64,000 nt of DNA from Lateolabrax maculatus. Lineage: Eukaryota; Chordata; Actinopteri; Acropomatiformes; Lateolabracidae. The notes under the pieces were generated by a model, which made no database searches, was not told the origin of the DNA, and saw only the letters and a list, made by a program, of their open reading frames with translations. Of this stretch, positions 53,698 to 64,000 are shown one piece after another; the stretch's first letter is position 1; every line of letters starts with the position of its first letter. Where the stretch lies: assembly GCA_031216445.1 (NCBI GenBank), contig CM062209.1, positions 23,175,001 to 23,239,000 of the forward strand, in the 5' to 3' direction. A program made the translations under genes and the position numbers.

Positions 53698-54144
53698 AAG
53701 AGCGCAGGGAACAAAAAGCCTTTTTATAGATGTGGATCGGCATCACGGCGGCTATCTTTGTGTATTTCTGCGTGCATTTCTGCCCTTCGCTTGAATGCGA
53801 AGGATAAGTCATTTCAGAGGGTAATACTGTACTTTTTACTCCACTACATTTGTGATTGTTATTGTGATAAGTTTGCAGATTCCGATTTTACATTGAAAAA
53901 ACGTGATGGTTTCATAGACTAGGATGCAGTATAATACATGAAAAGTTTGTTTTCTTAAAAACATATCCTATAATGATGTAACACTGACAGGGGCCGCAGA
54001 CTGTCATAACGGCTCATTTTTTTTTGTTATGGTAACAGGATTTGCTTTGTTTCCTGACACGCTACAGCTTCCACCCAGATAGAGAGAATACCAACACCTT
54101 ATGACACAGCATCTTTGAAGGGGCTGTTTGTCACGTCGGCGACC

Positions 54145-54264
54145 GCTTACGGCCACACCACCCTCAACGCGCTCGATCTCGTCCGATCTCGGAGGCCAAG
54201 CAGGGTCGGGCCTGGTTAGTACTTGGATGGGAGACCGCCTGGGAATACCAGGTGCTGTAAGCTT
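54145..54264 (+). rRNA. RNA5S: 5S rRNA, class A
   Basis: Full length. Counterpart of 46194. Confidence 0.93.
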
Positions 54265-54398
54265 TTTCCACTCCGTTTAAAAAGGTAGAGTGTACGTAGT
54301 GTGCACCCCGTCCCTTTGGATATCAAAAACAGCAAGCAGTTTTGCACCAGAGGGCGCCATCGACCACTTGGAGGACTGTATGAAACTAGAAAGAGAAA

Positions 54399-54518
54399 AA
54401 GCTTACAGCACCCGGTATTCCCGGGCGGACTCCCATCCAAGTACTAACCAGGCCCTACGCTGCTTAGCTTCCGAGATCGGACGAGATCGGGCGCGTTCAG
54501 GGTGGTGTGGCCGTAAGC
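54399..54518 (-). rRNA. RNA5S: 5S rRNA, class B
   Basis: Full length. Counterpart of 46448. Confidence 0.9.
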
Positions 54519-55137
54519 TGCAGCGCTGGGACCAAAACAGTCTTTTTATAGACGTGGATTAGCATCATCGCGGCTATCTGTGTGTATTTCCGTCCATTGG
54601 GGACATTGACATATTTGTAAAAGTTCCAGGGCAAGGAGCTCTGATTACAGTCATACAATTTCCCCACATGAATGAATGATAAAGACTGTTTATCGCAGCG
54701 CTGGAGTCTAATTAAGTATTTTTACCGTACATGAGTACACGTATGCTGCTTATCCTTCACTCGAATATTTCGATTCCATGCTACCTACACTTCCTACTCC
54801 ACCTCCTTTCAGAGGGAAATATTGGACTTTTTACTCCACTACGTTTGCGATTGTTATGGCCACAAGTCTGCAGATTTCGATTTTACATTTAAAACATGTG
54901 ATGGTTTCATAAACTATGATGGAGCATAACACGTGGAAAGTTTATTTTCTTAAAAACATATCCCATAATCATGTAGCGCTGAGAGGGGCCGCAGACTGTT
55001 GTAACGGCTCAGTTTTTGCTTCTAGCAACAGGATTTGTTTTGTTTCCTGACAATCTGCACTTTCTGCCCATATAGAGAGAATACCAAAACCTTATGTCAC
55101 AGCATCTTCAAAGGGTCCGTTTGTCGCTGCTGCGACA

Positions 55138-55257
55138 GCTTACGGCCACACCACCCTGAACAAGCCCGATCTCGTCCGATCTCGGAAGCCAAGCAGGGTC
55201 GGGCCTGCTTAGTACTTGGATGGGAGACTGCCTTGGAATACCGGGTGCTGTAAGCTT
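55138..55257 (+). rRNA. RNA5S: 5S rRNA, class C
   Basis: Full length. The D gene that should follow is deleted: the C-D spacer jumps to the D-A spacer at about 55877. Confidence 0.91.
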
Positions 55258-56133
55258 TTCCACTCCGTTACAAACATAGAGCATACATAGTATGCGCACC
55301 ATCCCTTTGGATATCAAAAGAAACAAAGAAAAAACCAAGCGGTTTTGCACTCGAGGGCGCTATCAGACCCTTTTGAGGAGTTACTTTAAAAACGGCAGAA
55401 GACCGCTGCCATGAAGTTGACTTAAACAGCGCAATCAGTAATCTGTTGAAGCAGGGCCACGGAAGCCAAAGACTACGTGGCGCCGTTCCTTTTTTCAAGG
55501 CAAACATGCTCTCAAGTCAGTCTGGACACACAAAAGTGATACGAACAACTCATGAAAGGTGAGCGAGTAATCAACAATTACAAAGCAAAGCTGGATCATA
55601 CCAGTTTCCATTCGTCAACCTCGTTTCCACCTGGAATCACTGTTCCTCTTGTTGATGCGTTGGCCATTTGTCCTCATGATTGTCCATGTTATTCCTGTTG
55701 ACCCTTTAAATAATTCTGCTGTGTTTTTGACTGATCTAATTTGACCACAGATGAAGCATTTGGTGCTGTGTTATTAAAGTCACGGAACTTTAATGACTGG
55801 CATCACAACAAATGATCTCGGACCAGCCTTGTAGCGGTGCTCAGTATTCAGAGTTTAAATCCTTGCACATTAAGCATTACATTGAAAAAACGTGATGGTT
55901 TCATAGACTAGGATGCAGTATAATACATGAAAAGTTTGTTTTCTTAAAAACATATCCTATAATGATGTAACACTGACAGGGGCCGCAGACTGTCATAACG
56001 GCTCATTTTTTTTTGTTATGGTAACAGGATTTGCTTTGTTTCCTGACACGCTACAGCTTCTACCCAGATAGAGAGAATACCAAAACCTTATGACACAGCA
56101 TCTTTGAAGGGGCTGTTTGTCACGTCGGCGACT

Positions 56134-56253
56134 GCTTACGGCCACACCACCCTCAACGCGCTCGATCTCGTCCGATCTTGGAGGCCAAGCAGGGTCGGGT
56201 CTGGTTAGTACTTGGATGGGAGACCGCCTGGGAATACCAGGTGCTGTAAGCTT
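56134..56253 (+). rRNA. RNA5S: 5S rRNA, class A
   Basis: Full length. Extra changes: GATCTTGGAGG and GTCGGGTCTGG. Confidence 0.9.
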
Positions 56254-56387
56254 TTTCCACTCCGTTTAAAAAGGTAGAGTGTACGTAGTGTGCACCCCGT
56301 CCCTTTGGATATCAAAAACAGCAAGCAGTTTTGCACCAGAGGGCGCCATCGACCACTTGGAGGACTGTATGAAACTAGAAAGAGAAA

Positions 56388-56420
56388 AAGCTTACAGCAC
56401 CCGGTATTCCCAGGCGGTCT
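56388..56420 (-). pseudogene. 5S rRNA class B fragment (3' 33 bp)
   Basis: Only the 3' end remains. The gene is cut at GGCGGTCT and fused to miR-430 type I sequence (GCCTGGCTGGTTTCAAAGCAG). Confidence 0.85.
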
Positions 56421-56475
56421 GCCTGGCTGGTTTCAAAGCAGTAAGTGCTTTTTTGTTGGGGTAGCTTTGCTGACC
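56421..56475 (+). pseudogene. mir430: Truncated miR-430 type I (5' arm lost)
   Basis: Mature starts at 56442. The 5' arm is replaced by the class B 5S fragment, a different break point from those at 1628 and 24067. Confidence 0.8.
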
Positions 56476-56910
56476 TCTGCATCTTCAGGTGTGAGCTGTG
56501 TGCCATTTGAAAACTTCAGTAAGAGATACACTTAATTTGTAGTCACATTCTAGAATTGCAGGACAAGAAAATAGAATACTGCGCTTTGATGTTGGGGTTG
56601 GATTCCGTACTGAAGCCCTACATTCCCTGAACTAAATCTGCCTCTTTGTGTTGCTTTTAAACTACTGCTGATAAAACATCAGCTGGACAGTGCCAATGAG
56701 GTGCATCAAGTAAAGTCTTCGGAGGGTAAGTGACCACTTATCAACTGCTAATGCCCTGCATGAATTTAAGATGATCCTCATCTGTTCATCAAGTACAATG
56801 ATTTCCTTTGTTAACGTAGCATTGCCAACGCCATTGACACTTCATAAAAAAAGAAGGCGGAGTTGGGTGGAAATGGCTGCATTCAGTATTTAAGATGGAC
56901 AAATCTCTGC

Positions 56911-56976
56911 AAGTATCCTAACACAAACACTAACTTTGGTTTCAATGCAGTAAGTGCTTTTTTGTTGGGGTAGTTT
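56911..56976 (+). ncRNA. mir430: miR-430 hairpin type I
   Basis: Mature starts at 56951. Short-stem form. Confidence 0.85.
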
Positions 56977-57257
56977 TGCTGACCTCTGCATCTTCGGGTG
57001 TGAGCTGTGTGCCATTTGAAAACTTCAGTAAGAGATACACTTAATTTGTAATAACATTCTAGAATTGCAGGACAAGAAAATAGAGTACTGCGCTTTGATG
57101 TTGGGGTTGGATTCCGTACTGAAGCCCTACATTCCCTGAACTAAATCTGCCTCTTTGTATTGCTTTTAAACTACTGCTGATAAAACATCAACACACAACA
57201 AGCAACACCTTGACTATGGAGAAACTCTTAAGCGACGAAGATTGCAAACTGTATGTC

Positions 57258-57337
57258 TGTCATATTGACCCAACTTGAGCATTGAGTTGTGTTTGAATAC
57301 AGTTAAGTGCTACTTGTTGGGGCGGTTGTACATGACA
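57258..57337 (+). ncRNA. mir430: miR-430 hairpin type II
   Basis: Mature starts at 57304. The upstream CTGTAAGTCTG reads CTGTATGTCTG here. Confidence 0.9.
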
Positions 57338-57387
57338 AATGCTGCAGACTGTACCCGAAGACAGATTTCATTTGAATTACATTCAGA

Positions 57388-57449
57388 TCACCTCAAATGG
57401 AGACATTAATGATTCTTGTGTTCATAAGTGCTTCTCTTTGGGGTTGTCT
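57388..57449 (+). ncRNA. mir430c: miR-430c hairpin (type III)
   Basis: Mature starts at 57425. Same GACATTAAT variant as 25498. Confidence 0.9.
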
Positions 57450-57516
57450 TGGATGTGAAAAGATTGAAGATGATTGAAATTCCTTCCAGAAAGCTGATTC
57501 AGAGACACATTTCAGT

Positions 57517-57589
57517 GAGAAGTGCATTTCAACTTGAGCAACCCTCTGACTTCACTACCAAGAAAGTGCTATATAGTTGGGGTGTTAAT
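57517..57589 (+). ncRNA. mir430: miR-430b-like hairpin (type VI)
   Basis: Mature starts at 57563. Intact. Confidence 0.8.
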
Positions 57590-57642
57590 CTTGTTTGTTT
57601 ATAAGTGCAATACTGTTTTTTTGCTCATCAAGGTATAGATTT

Positions 57643-57725
57643 GGTCAATAATAGTACCCTAACACAAACACTAACTTTGGTTTCAATGCAGTAAGTGCTT
57701 TTTTGTTGGGGTAGTTTTGCTGACC
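57643..57725 (+). ncRNA. mir430: miR-430 hairpin type I, long stem
   Basis: Mature starts at 57692. Intact. Confidence 0.9.
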
Positions 57726-58077
57726 TCTGCATCTTCAGGTGTGAGCTGTGTGCCATTTGAAAACTTCAGTAAGAGATACACTTAATTTGTAGTCACATTC
57801 TAGAATTGCAGGACAAGAAAATAGAGTACTGCGCTTTGATGTTGGGGTTGGATTCCGTACTGAAGCCCTACATTCCCTAAACTAAATCTGCCTCTTTGTA
57901 TTGCTTTAAACAACTGCTGATGAAACATCAACTGGACGCTGCCAATGAGGTGCATCAAGTAAAGTCTTCGGAGGGTAAGTGACCACTTATCAACTGCTAA
58001 TGCCCTGCATGAATTTAAGATGACCCTCATCTGTTCATCAAGTACAAAGTCTTCCAGACAACACCATTGAAACTTCA

Positions 58078-58120
58078 TATAAAAGAGGCGGAGCTGGGTG
58101 GAAATGGCTGCATTTAGTAT
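58078..58120 (+). promoter_or_regulatory. miR-430 promoter, TATA type
   Basis: TATAAAAG 58078-58085, followed by a TATAAAAAAA copy at 58252 and then the element fragment. Confidence 0.55.
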
Positions 58121-58745
58121 TTAAGATGGACAAATCTCTGCAAGAGACACCACTTCTTCTGCAAGTGGGGCACAAAGATGATAATCCTCATCTGTTCATC
58201 AAGTAGAATGACTTCCTTTTTTAGCGTAGCATTGCCAACACCATTGAAACTTTATAAAAAAAGAAGGCGGAGTTGGGTGGAAATGGCTGCATTCAGTATA
58301 TAACCCTTGTGTTGTCCTCTGGGTCGAGGTGACCCGGTGGCCGAAAATGTCCTTCTGTGTATGTAAATGTTGTTATGTATGACATTTGTGATTCTTGAAG
58401 CGGTTATCTTTTGTTTTTAGTTTGTTTCTTGACAATAGGAACAGATTAAGAAACAGAATAAAGGAAAAGGATGACACAAACATATGATACATTCATATCG
58501 CAGAGCCGCTACTTTATTGTAGTAGTAGTAGTAGTAGCAGCCCTCGCGTCGTCCTCTGGGTCGATGTGACCCGGCGTCCAAAAAAAAAAACATCCCTTTG
58601 TGTGAGCAGGCGTATGTGCATGACATTTGTGATTCTTGAAGCAGTCATCTTTTGTTTTCTTTTATTTTTTTTAATGATAGAAACAGAGTAAGAAACAGAA
58701 TAAAGGAAATAATGACACAAACGCTTGGTATCACAGAGCCACTAC

Positions 58746-58751
58746 TTTATT
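58746..58751 (-). terminator. Polyadenylation signal, accessory gene copy 3
   Basis: AATAAA on the - strand, same position relative to the stop as in the other copies. Confidence 0.55.
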
Positions 58752-58787
58752 TTAGTTATCCATTGTTTTAGTTCATTTCAGTTCAAT

Positions 58788-59342
58788 TCAGTTGTATACA
58801 TTTCGCCGGGACCATCTCTGTATGGCGTCGCACGTGCCGACGGGGTGCGAGCAGACCTGGATCGTCTGAGCATCGTTGAAGCCGTCGTCCCAGCAGAACT
58901 CTTCCGTGCAGGGGATGAGGCCGCCGCCGCCGCCGCCGCCGCCGTGTCTCAGCGCCGAACGAGGCTGGACTCTGTCCCCGTGGACTCCTTCTTGTCCCTT
59001 TTCTTTTTCTTCTTCTTCTGCTCGTGCTCCTGCTTCTCCTGCTTCTCCTGCTTCTACTTTTCCTTCTACTTCTGCTCGTGCTTCTTCTGCTCGTGCTCGT
59101 GCTTCTCCTGCTTCTACTTTTCCTTCTTCTTCGGGCTCCCCGTCCACCACGTCGTACGGCCCAAAGTCGTCGAGCGCGGAGAATGGGTTAGCGCACTGCG
59201 CCTCTATCCCGGCGTGCAATTTGGCATGCAATTTGGCGTACCTGACGACAAACTCGGGGCCGTAGAGCCGGCACTGATCCGGAGACATGCGGATGAACTG
59301 GTTAAAGTTGTCAAAGTGGTCGACGAAAGCGTACATTCCCAT
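58788..59342 (-). CDS. Accessory protein of piggyBac-like element, copy 3
   Basis: 184 residues, with the same conserved ends as copies 1 and 2. A longer GCC run adds glycines before the C-terminal block (GGGGGGGGLIPC). It is closest to copy 2, sharing VHGDRV, as expected if the two fragments are duplicates. Confidence 0.6.
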   Translation of the reverse strand: MGMYAFVDHFDNFNQFIRMSPDQCRLYGPEFVVRYAKLHAKLHAGIEAQCANPFSALDDFGPYDVVDGEPEEEGKVEAGEARARAEEARAEVEGKVEAGEAGEAGARAEEEEKEKGQEGVHGDRVQPRSALRHGGGGGGGGLIPCTEEFCWDDGFNDAQTIQVCSHPVGTCDAIQRWSRRNVYN

Positions 59343-59739
59343 GGCTACTAGGCACTTGCAGAGCAGAGGGTCACGTCTTTTTTATTTTTATGCTCCCAGA
59401 GACGTTCATGTGGTCTCCAGGCAAACCGCTGCTGCTGCTGCTGCTGCTGCTGCCACCTCCTCATCATTATCATTTCTTCAGCCCCGTTCCTCATCTTGAT
59501 TTCTGTTGCTCGAGTCATCATCTGCTTTTGAACATTTTCCCACTATAGGGGATTTTATGTGTGACTCATCCCCTTCTTCTTCTTCTTCTTCTTCTTCTTC
59601 TTCCTCCCCACGAGCGTCGGGCCTCCGCGACCCGTCACTCCTCTCCTTCCACTCGTCCTTCCCCTTGTCCTCCTTCTTCTTCTTCTTCTTCTTCTTCTTC
59701 TTCTTCTCACTGTCACTCTCGCCGCCTCCGCACGCTCTT

Positions 59740-59753
59740 GTGCCTCCTGCTGG
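59740..59753 (-). promoter_or_regulatory. CTCF-like motif in element fragment 2
   Basis: Unchanged copy of the 10519-10532 motif, reverse strand. Confidence 0.4.
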
Positions 59754-60728
59754 CAGGAATGTGCACATAGCTGCCTGAACTGGACGGTTTTTCTTTCACG
59801 GCCACAAGGAGCCAGTGTTCTTCTCCTGGAGTTACACGGAAATCGATTTTTAAAAGACCCCCCCTCACCCACGTTTCTCCCGCGAGCAGCGGGCCTCCGT
59901 GACCCGACGATGCGTGGCCCCTCCACTTTCCACTCGTCCTTTGCCTCGTCCTTCTACTTCTTCTCCTATTTCCCCTCTCCTCTTCGCCTTTCACGCTGTC
60001 CCTCCGCACGCCCTCATTCCTCCCAGCGCACGACCGGCCTCCGTGACCCGACGAGGCGTGGCCCCTCCACTTTCCACTCGTCCTTCGCCTCGTCCTTCTA
60101 CTTCTTCTACTTTTTTTCCCTCTCCTCTTCGCCTTTCTCGCTGTCCCTCCGCACGCCCTCGTTCCTCCCGGCGCGCGGCGGGCCTCGGCGGCCCGACGAG
60201 GCGTCGCCCCTCCACTTTCCCATCGTCCTTCGCCTCGTCCTTCTACTTCTTCTCCTTTTTTTTCTCTCCTCTTCTCCTTCTCACCTTCGTTCCTCCAAGT
60301 GCCTGGCGGGCCTCGGCGACCCGGCGTCACGGTGGCTATCTTTGTGTATTTCTGCGTGCATTTCTGCCCTTCGCTTGAATGCGAAGGATAAGTCATTTCA
60401 GAGGGTAATACTGTACTTTTTACTCCACTACATTTGTGATTGTTATTGTGATAAGTTTGCAGATTCCGATTTTACATTGAAAAAACGTGATGGTTTCATA
60501 GACTAGGATGCAGTATAATACATGAAAAGTTTGTTTTCTTAAAAACATATCCTATAATGATGTAACACTGACAGGGGCCGCAGACTGTCATAACGGCTCA
60601 TTTTTTTTTGTTATGGTAACAGGATTTGCTTTGTTTCCTGACACGCTACAGCTTCTACCCAGATAGAGAGAATACCAAAACCTTATGACACAGCATCTTT
60701 GAAGGGGCTGTTTGTCACGTCGGCGACC

Positions 60729-60848
60729 GCTTACGGCCACACCACCCTCAACGCGCTCGATCTCGTCCGATCTCGGAGGCCAAGCAGGGTCGGGCCTGGT
60801 TAGTACTTGGATGGGAGACCGCCTGGGAATACCAGGTGCTGTAAGCTT
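60729..60848 (+). rRNA. RNA5S: 5S rRNA, class A
   Basis: Full length, standard class A. Confidence 0.93.
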
Positions 60849-60982
60849 TTTCCACTCCGTTTAAAAAGGTAGAGTGTACGTAGTGTGCACCCCGTCCCTT
60901 TGGATATCAAAAACAGCAAGCAGTTTTGCACCAGAGGGCGCCATCGACCACTTGGAGGACTGTATGAAACTAGAAAGAGAAA

Positions 60983-61102
60983 AAGCTTACAGCACCCGGT
61001 ATTCCCAGGCGGTCTCCCATCCAAGTACTAACCAGGCCCTACGCTGCTTAGCTTCCGAGATCGGACGAGATCGGGCGCGTTCAGGGTGGTGTGGCCGTAA
61101 GC
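60983..61102 (-). rRNA. RNA5S: 5S rRNA, class B
   Basis: Full length, standard class B with -30 TATA. Confidence 0.93.
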
Positions 61103-61721
61103 TGCAGCGCTGGGACCAAAACAGTCTTTTTATAGACGTGGATTAGCATCATCGCGGCTATCTGTGTGTATTTCCGTCCATTGGGGACATTGACATATTT
61201 GTAAAAGTTCCAGGGCAAGGAGCTCTGATTACAGTCATACAATTTCCCCACATGAATGAATGATAAAGACTGTTTATCGCAGCGCTGGAGTCTAATTAAG
61301 TATTTTTACCGTACATGAGTACACGTATGCTGCTTATCCTTCACTCGAATATTTCGATTCCATGCTACCTACACTTCCTACTCCACCTCCTTTCAGGGGG
61401 AAATATTGGACTTTTTACTCCACTACGTTTGTGATTGTTATGGCCACAAGTCTGCAGATTTCGATTTTACATTTAAAACATGTGATGGTTTCATAAACTA
61501 TGATGGAGCATAACACGTGGAAAGTTTATTTTCTTAAAAACATATCCCATAATCATGTAGCGCTGAGAGGGGCCGCAGACTGTTGTAACGGCTCAGTTTT
61601 TGCTTCTAGCAACAGGATTTGTTTTGTTTCCTGACAATCTGCACTTTCTGCCCATATAGAGAGAATACCAAAACCTTATGTCACAGCATCTTCAAAGGGT
61701 CCGTTTGTCGCTGCTGCGACA

Positions 61722-61841
61722 GCTTACGGCCACACCACCCTGAACAAGCCCGATCTCGTCCGATCTCGGAAGCCAAGCAGGGTCGGGCCTGCTTAGTACT
61801 TGGATGGGAGACTGCCTGGGAATACCGGGTGCTGTAAGCTT
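61722..61841 (+). rRNA. RNA5S: 5S rRNA, class C
   Basis: Full length, standard class C with GACAGCTTACGG at the start. Confidence 0.93.
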
Positions 61842-62815
61842 TTCCACTCCGTTACAAACATAGAGCATACATAGTATGCGCACCATCCCTTTGGATATCA
61901 AAAGAAACAAAGAAAAAACCAAGCGGTTTTGCACTCGAGGGCGCTATCAGACCCTTTTGAGGAGTTACTTTAAAAACGGCAGAAGACCGCTGCCATGAAG
62001 TTGACTTAAACAGCGCAATCAGTAATCTGTTGAAGCAGGGCCACGGAAGCCAAAGACTACGTGGCGCCGTTCCTTTTTTCAAGGCAAACATGCTCTCAAG
62101 TCAGTCTGGACACACAAAAGTGATACGAACAACTCATGAAAGGTGAGCGAGTAATCAACAATTACAAAGCAAAGCTGGATCATACCAGTTTCCATTCGTC
62201 AACCTCGTTTCCACCTGGAATCACTGTTCCTCTTGTTGATGCGTTGGCCATTTGTCCTCATGATTGTCCATGTTGTTCCTGTTGACCCTTTAAATAATTC
62301 TGCTGTGTTTTTGACTGATCTAATTTGACCACAGATGAAGCATTTGGTGCTGTGTTATTAAAGTCACGGAACTTTAATGACTGGCATCACAACAAATGAT
62401 CTCGGACCAGCCTTGTAGCGGTGCTCAGTATTCAGAGTTTAAATCCTTGCACATTAAGCGTTGACATTATTTTGTCTATTCCCTGTTTTGCTTTTTTGAA
62501 GGGATCATTTGTTAATAGAATGTGACTTTTTAATAATAACCTATTAATTGATTTAAGCCCGCCACTTAAAGGGGAGGACCTGTGTTCCATGGAGCGGAAG
62601 CAGTACTGAACTGTTTTCACAGCCGTTGACAGCTCGCTCCGCTCGCGTGGATGTGCGTCAATTGTCGGGTGTCACTGAATTAACTTTTTTCATGTGTATA
62701 ATGAGAAATATCTCAGGCTATCTATGAAGTAATATAAAAGCAAAGTCATTAATATTATTGCCACTTGTACCTTCTAATTGCCTTGTGTAGGTTTTACTTT
62801 GAGAGAAGAGAAAAA

Positions 62816-62935
62816 ACACTTACAGCACCTGGTATTCCCAGGCGGTCTTCCATCCAAGTACTACCCAGGCGCGACCCTGCTTACCTTCCGAGATCGAACG
62901 AGATCGGGCGCGTTCAGGGTGGTGTGGCCGTAAGC
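62816..62935 (-). rRNA. RNA5S: 5S rRNA, class D
   Basis: Full length. Extra changes on the + strand: ACTACCCAGG and CTTACCTTCCG, one of them in box A. Confidence 0.89.
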
Positions 62936-63381
62936 AAGAGCGCAGGGAACAAAAAGCCTTTTTATAGATGTGGATCGGCATCACGGCGGCTATCTTTGTG
63001 TATTTCTGCGTGCATTTCTGCCCTTCGCTTGAATGCGAAGGATAAGTCATTTCAGAGGGTAATACTGTACTTTTTACTCCACTACATTTGTGATTGTTAT
63101 TGTGATAAGTTTGCAGATTCCGATTTTACATTGAAAAAACGTGATGGTTTCATAGACTAGGATGCAGTATAATACATGAAAAGTTTGTTTTCTTAAAAAC
63201 ATATCCTATAATGATGTAACACTGACAGGGGCCGCAGACTGTCATAACGGCTCATTTTTTTTGTTATGGTAACAGGATTTGCTTTGTTTCCTGACACACT
63301 ACAGCTTCTACCCAGATAGAGAGAATACCAAAACCTTATGACACAGCATCTTTGAAGGGGCTGTTTGTCACGTCGGCGACC

Positions 63382-63501
63382 GCTTACGGCCACACCACCC
63401 TCAACGCGCTCGATCTCGTCCGATCTCGGAGGCCAAGCAGGGTCGGGCCTGGTTAGTACTTGGATGGGAGACCGCCTGGGAATACCAGGTGCTGTAAGCT
63501 T
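63382..63501 (+). rRNA. RNA5S: 5S rRNA, class A
   Basis: Full length, standard class A. Confidence 0.93.
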
Positions 63502-63635
63502 TTTCCACTCCGTTTAAAAAGGTAGAGTGTACGTAGTGTGCACCCCGTCCCTTTGGATATCAAAAACAGCAAGCAGTTTTGCACCAGAGGGCGCCATCGA
63601 CCACTTGGAGGACTGTATGAAACTAGAAAGAGAAA

Positions 63636-63745
63636 AAGCTTACAGCACCCGGTATTCCCAGGCGGTCTCCCATCCAAGTACTAACCAGGCCCTACGCTGC
63701 TTAGCTTCCGAGATCGGGCGCGTTCAGGGTGGTGTGGCCGTAAGC
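63636..63745 (-). pseudogene. 5S rRNA class B with 10-bp deletion
   Basis: 110 bp. Same 10-bp deletion as 41151 and 49102 but without their GAAAGCAC change. It is either a third member of that lineage or an independent slip between the GATCTCG repeats. Confidence 0.83.
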
Positions 63746-64000
63746 TGCAGCGCTGAGACCAAAACAGTCTTTTTATAGACGTGGATTAGCATCATCGCGG
63801 CTATCTGTGTGTATTTCCGTCCATTGGGGACATTGACATATTTGTAAAAGTTCCAGGGCAAGGAGCTCTGATTACAGTCATACAATTTCCCCACATGAAT
63901 GAATGATAAAGACTGTTTATCGCAGCGCTGGAGTCTAATTAAGTATTTTTACCGTACATGAGTACACGTATGCTGCTTATCCTTCACTCGAATATTTCGA

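Larger units (their letters stand above)
47556..55506. repeat. 7,951-bp tandem duplication, copy 2
   Basis: Repeats the three units of 39605-47555. Every open frame I could compare translates identically at a 7,951-bp offset. After 55506 single differences appear (ATGTTATTCC at 55687). Confidence 0.85.
36386..56420 (+). repeat. 5S rDNA array, four-gene units of ~2,654 bp
   Basis: Each complete unit runs A(+) - 134 bp - B(-) - 619 bp - C(+) - 974 bp - D(-) - 447 bp. Start-to-start distances of A genes are 2654, 2643, 2654, 2654, 2643 and 2654. The short units carry a 10-bp deletion in B and one T less in a spacer run. The D-A and B-C spacers are homologous to each other (shared tracts ACTTTTTACTCCACTAC and GGGGCCGCAGACTGT). 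The C-D spacer has no gene or motif that I recognise. The array opens inside a B-C spacer and closes within a truncated B gene. Confidence 0.92.
56421..58303 (+). ncRNA. mir430: miR-430 cluster segment 4
   Basis: Six hairpins or remnants on the + strand, type VII copies near 56579, 57088 and 57829, weak promoters at 56843 and 58252 (TATAAAAAAA) and one strong promoter at 58078. It is interrupted at 58301 by the second inverted element fragment. Confidence 0.9.
58304..60326 (-). mobile_element. Inverted piggyBac-like fragment 2
   Basis: It has the same orientation, the same left junction (CAGTATATAA to CCCTTGTG) and the same ATAA change as the fragment at 20431, so both descend from one insertion. 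It extends further at its other end: the 145-bp minisatellite continues to GGCGACCCGGCG before joining the 5S D-A spacer at TCACGGTGGC. Transposase and left end are absent. Confidence 0.88.
60327..64000 (+). repeat. 5S rDNA units to window end
   Basis: Starts in the D-A spacer fused to the element fragment. Then a full A-B-C-D unit and the A and B genes of the next. The window ends in the B-C spacer. Confidence 0.92.

Overview
The window looks like teleost fish genomic DNA. It is a mosaic of three repeated components. (1) 5S rRNA genes: 43 copies or fragments. (2) A large miR-430 microRNA cluster: about 76 hairpins or hairpin remnants, all on the + strand, with many TATA-type promoter copies. 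(3) A piggyBac-like DNA transposon: one apparently complete 9.3-kb copy and two inverted fragments. miR-430 is the teleost microRNA family expressed at zygotic genome activation that clears maternal mRNAs. In zebrafish (from general knowledge) the miR-430 cluster and 5S genes both lie on the repeat-rich long arm of chromosome 4. Here the two are physically interleaved.

Layout: 1-1627 5S genes; 1628-2788 miR-430; 2789-12076 complete piggyBac-like element; 12077-20430 miR-430; 20431-22314 inverted element fragment; 22315-24066 5S genes; 24067-36385 miR-430; 36386-56420 5S array; 56421-58303 miR-430; 58304-60326 second inverted element fragment; 60327-64000 5S genes.

The complete 5S unit is about 2,654 bp and holds four genes in alternating orientation (A+, B-, C+, D-). 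The D-A and B-C spacers are homologous, so the unit probably arose by doubling an older inverted pair. Three units (7,951 bp) are repeated in tandem almost without change. A-class and C-class genes have no TATA near -30, while B and D do. Class-specific substitutions mark each of the four lineages.

The miR-430 arrays are built from six hairpin types with the AAGUGC seed, a seventh degenerate type, and a promoter module (TATAAAAG or CATAAAAAAG followed by an initiator-like TCAGTA). Modules are shuffled, and some hairpins are truncated, chimeric or seed-mutated. The element inserted at a TTAA just downstream of a miR-430 TATA box, and uninterrupted paralogous modules show the exact empty site. 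The element encodes a two-exon transposase on the - strand and a second, unrecognised gene of about 180 codons on the + strand. That gene's frame is preserved in all three element copies. Most of the remaining element sequence is minisatellite or purine/pyrimidine-rich triplet repeat.
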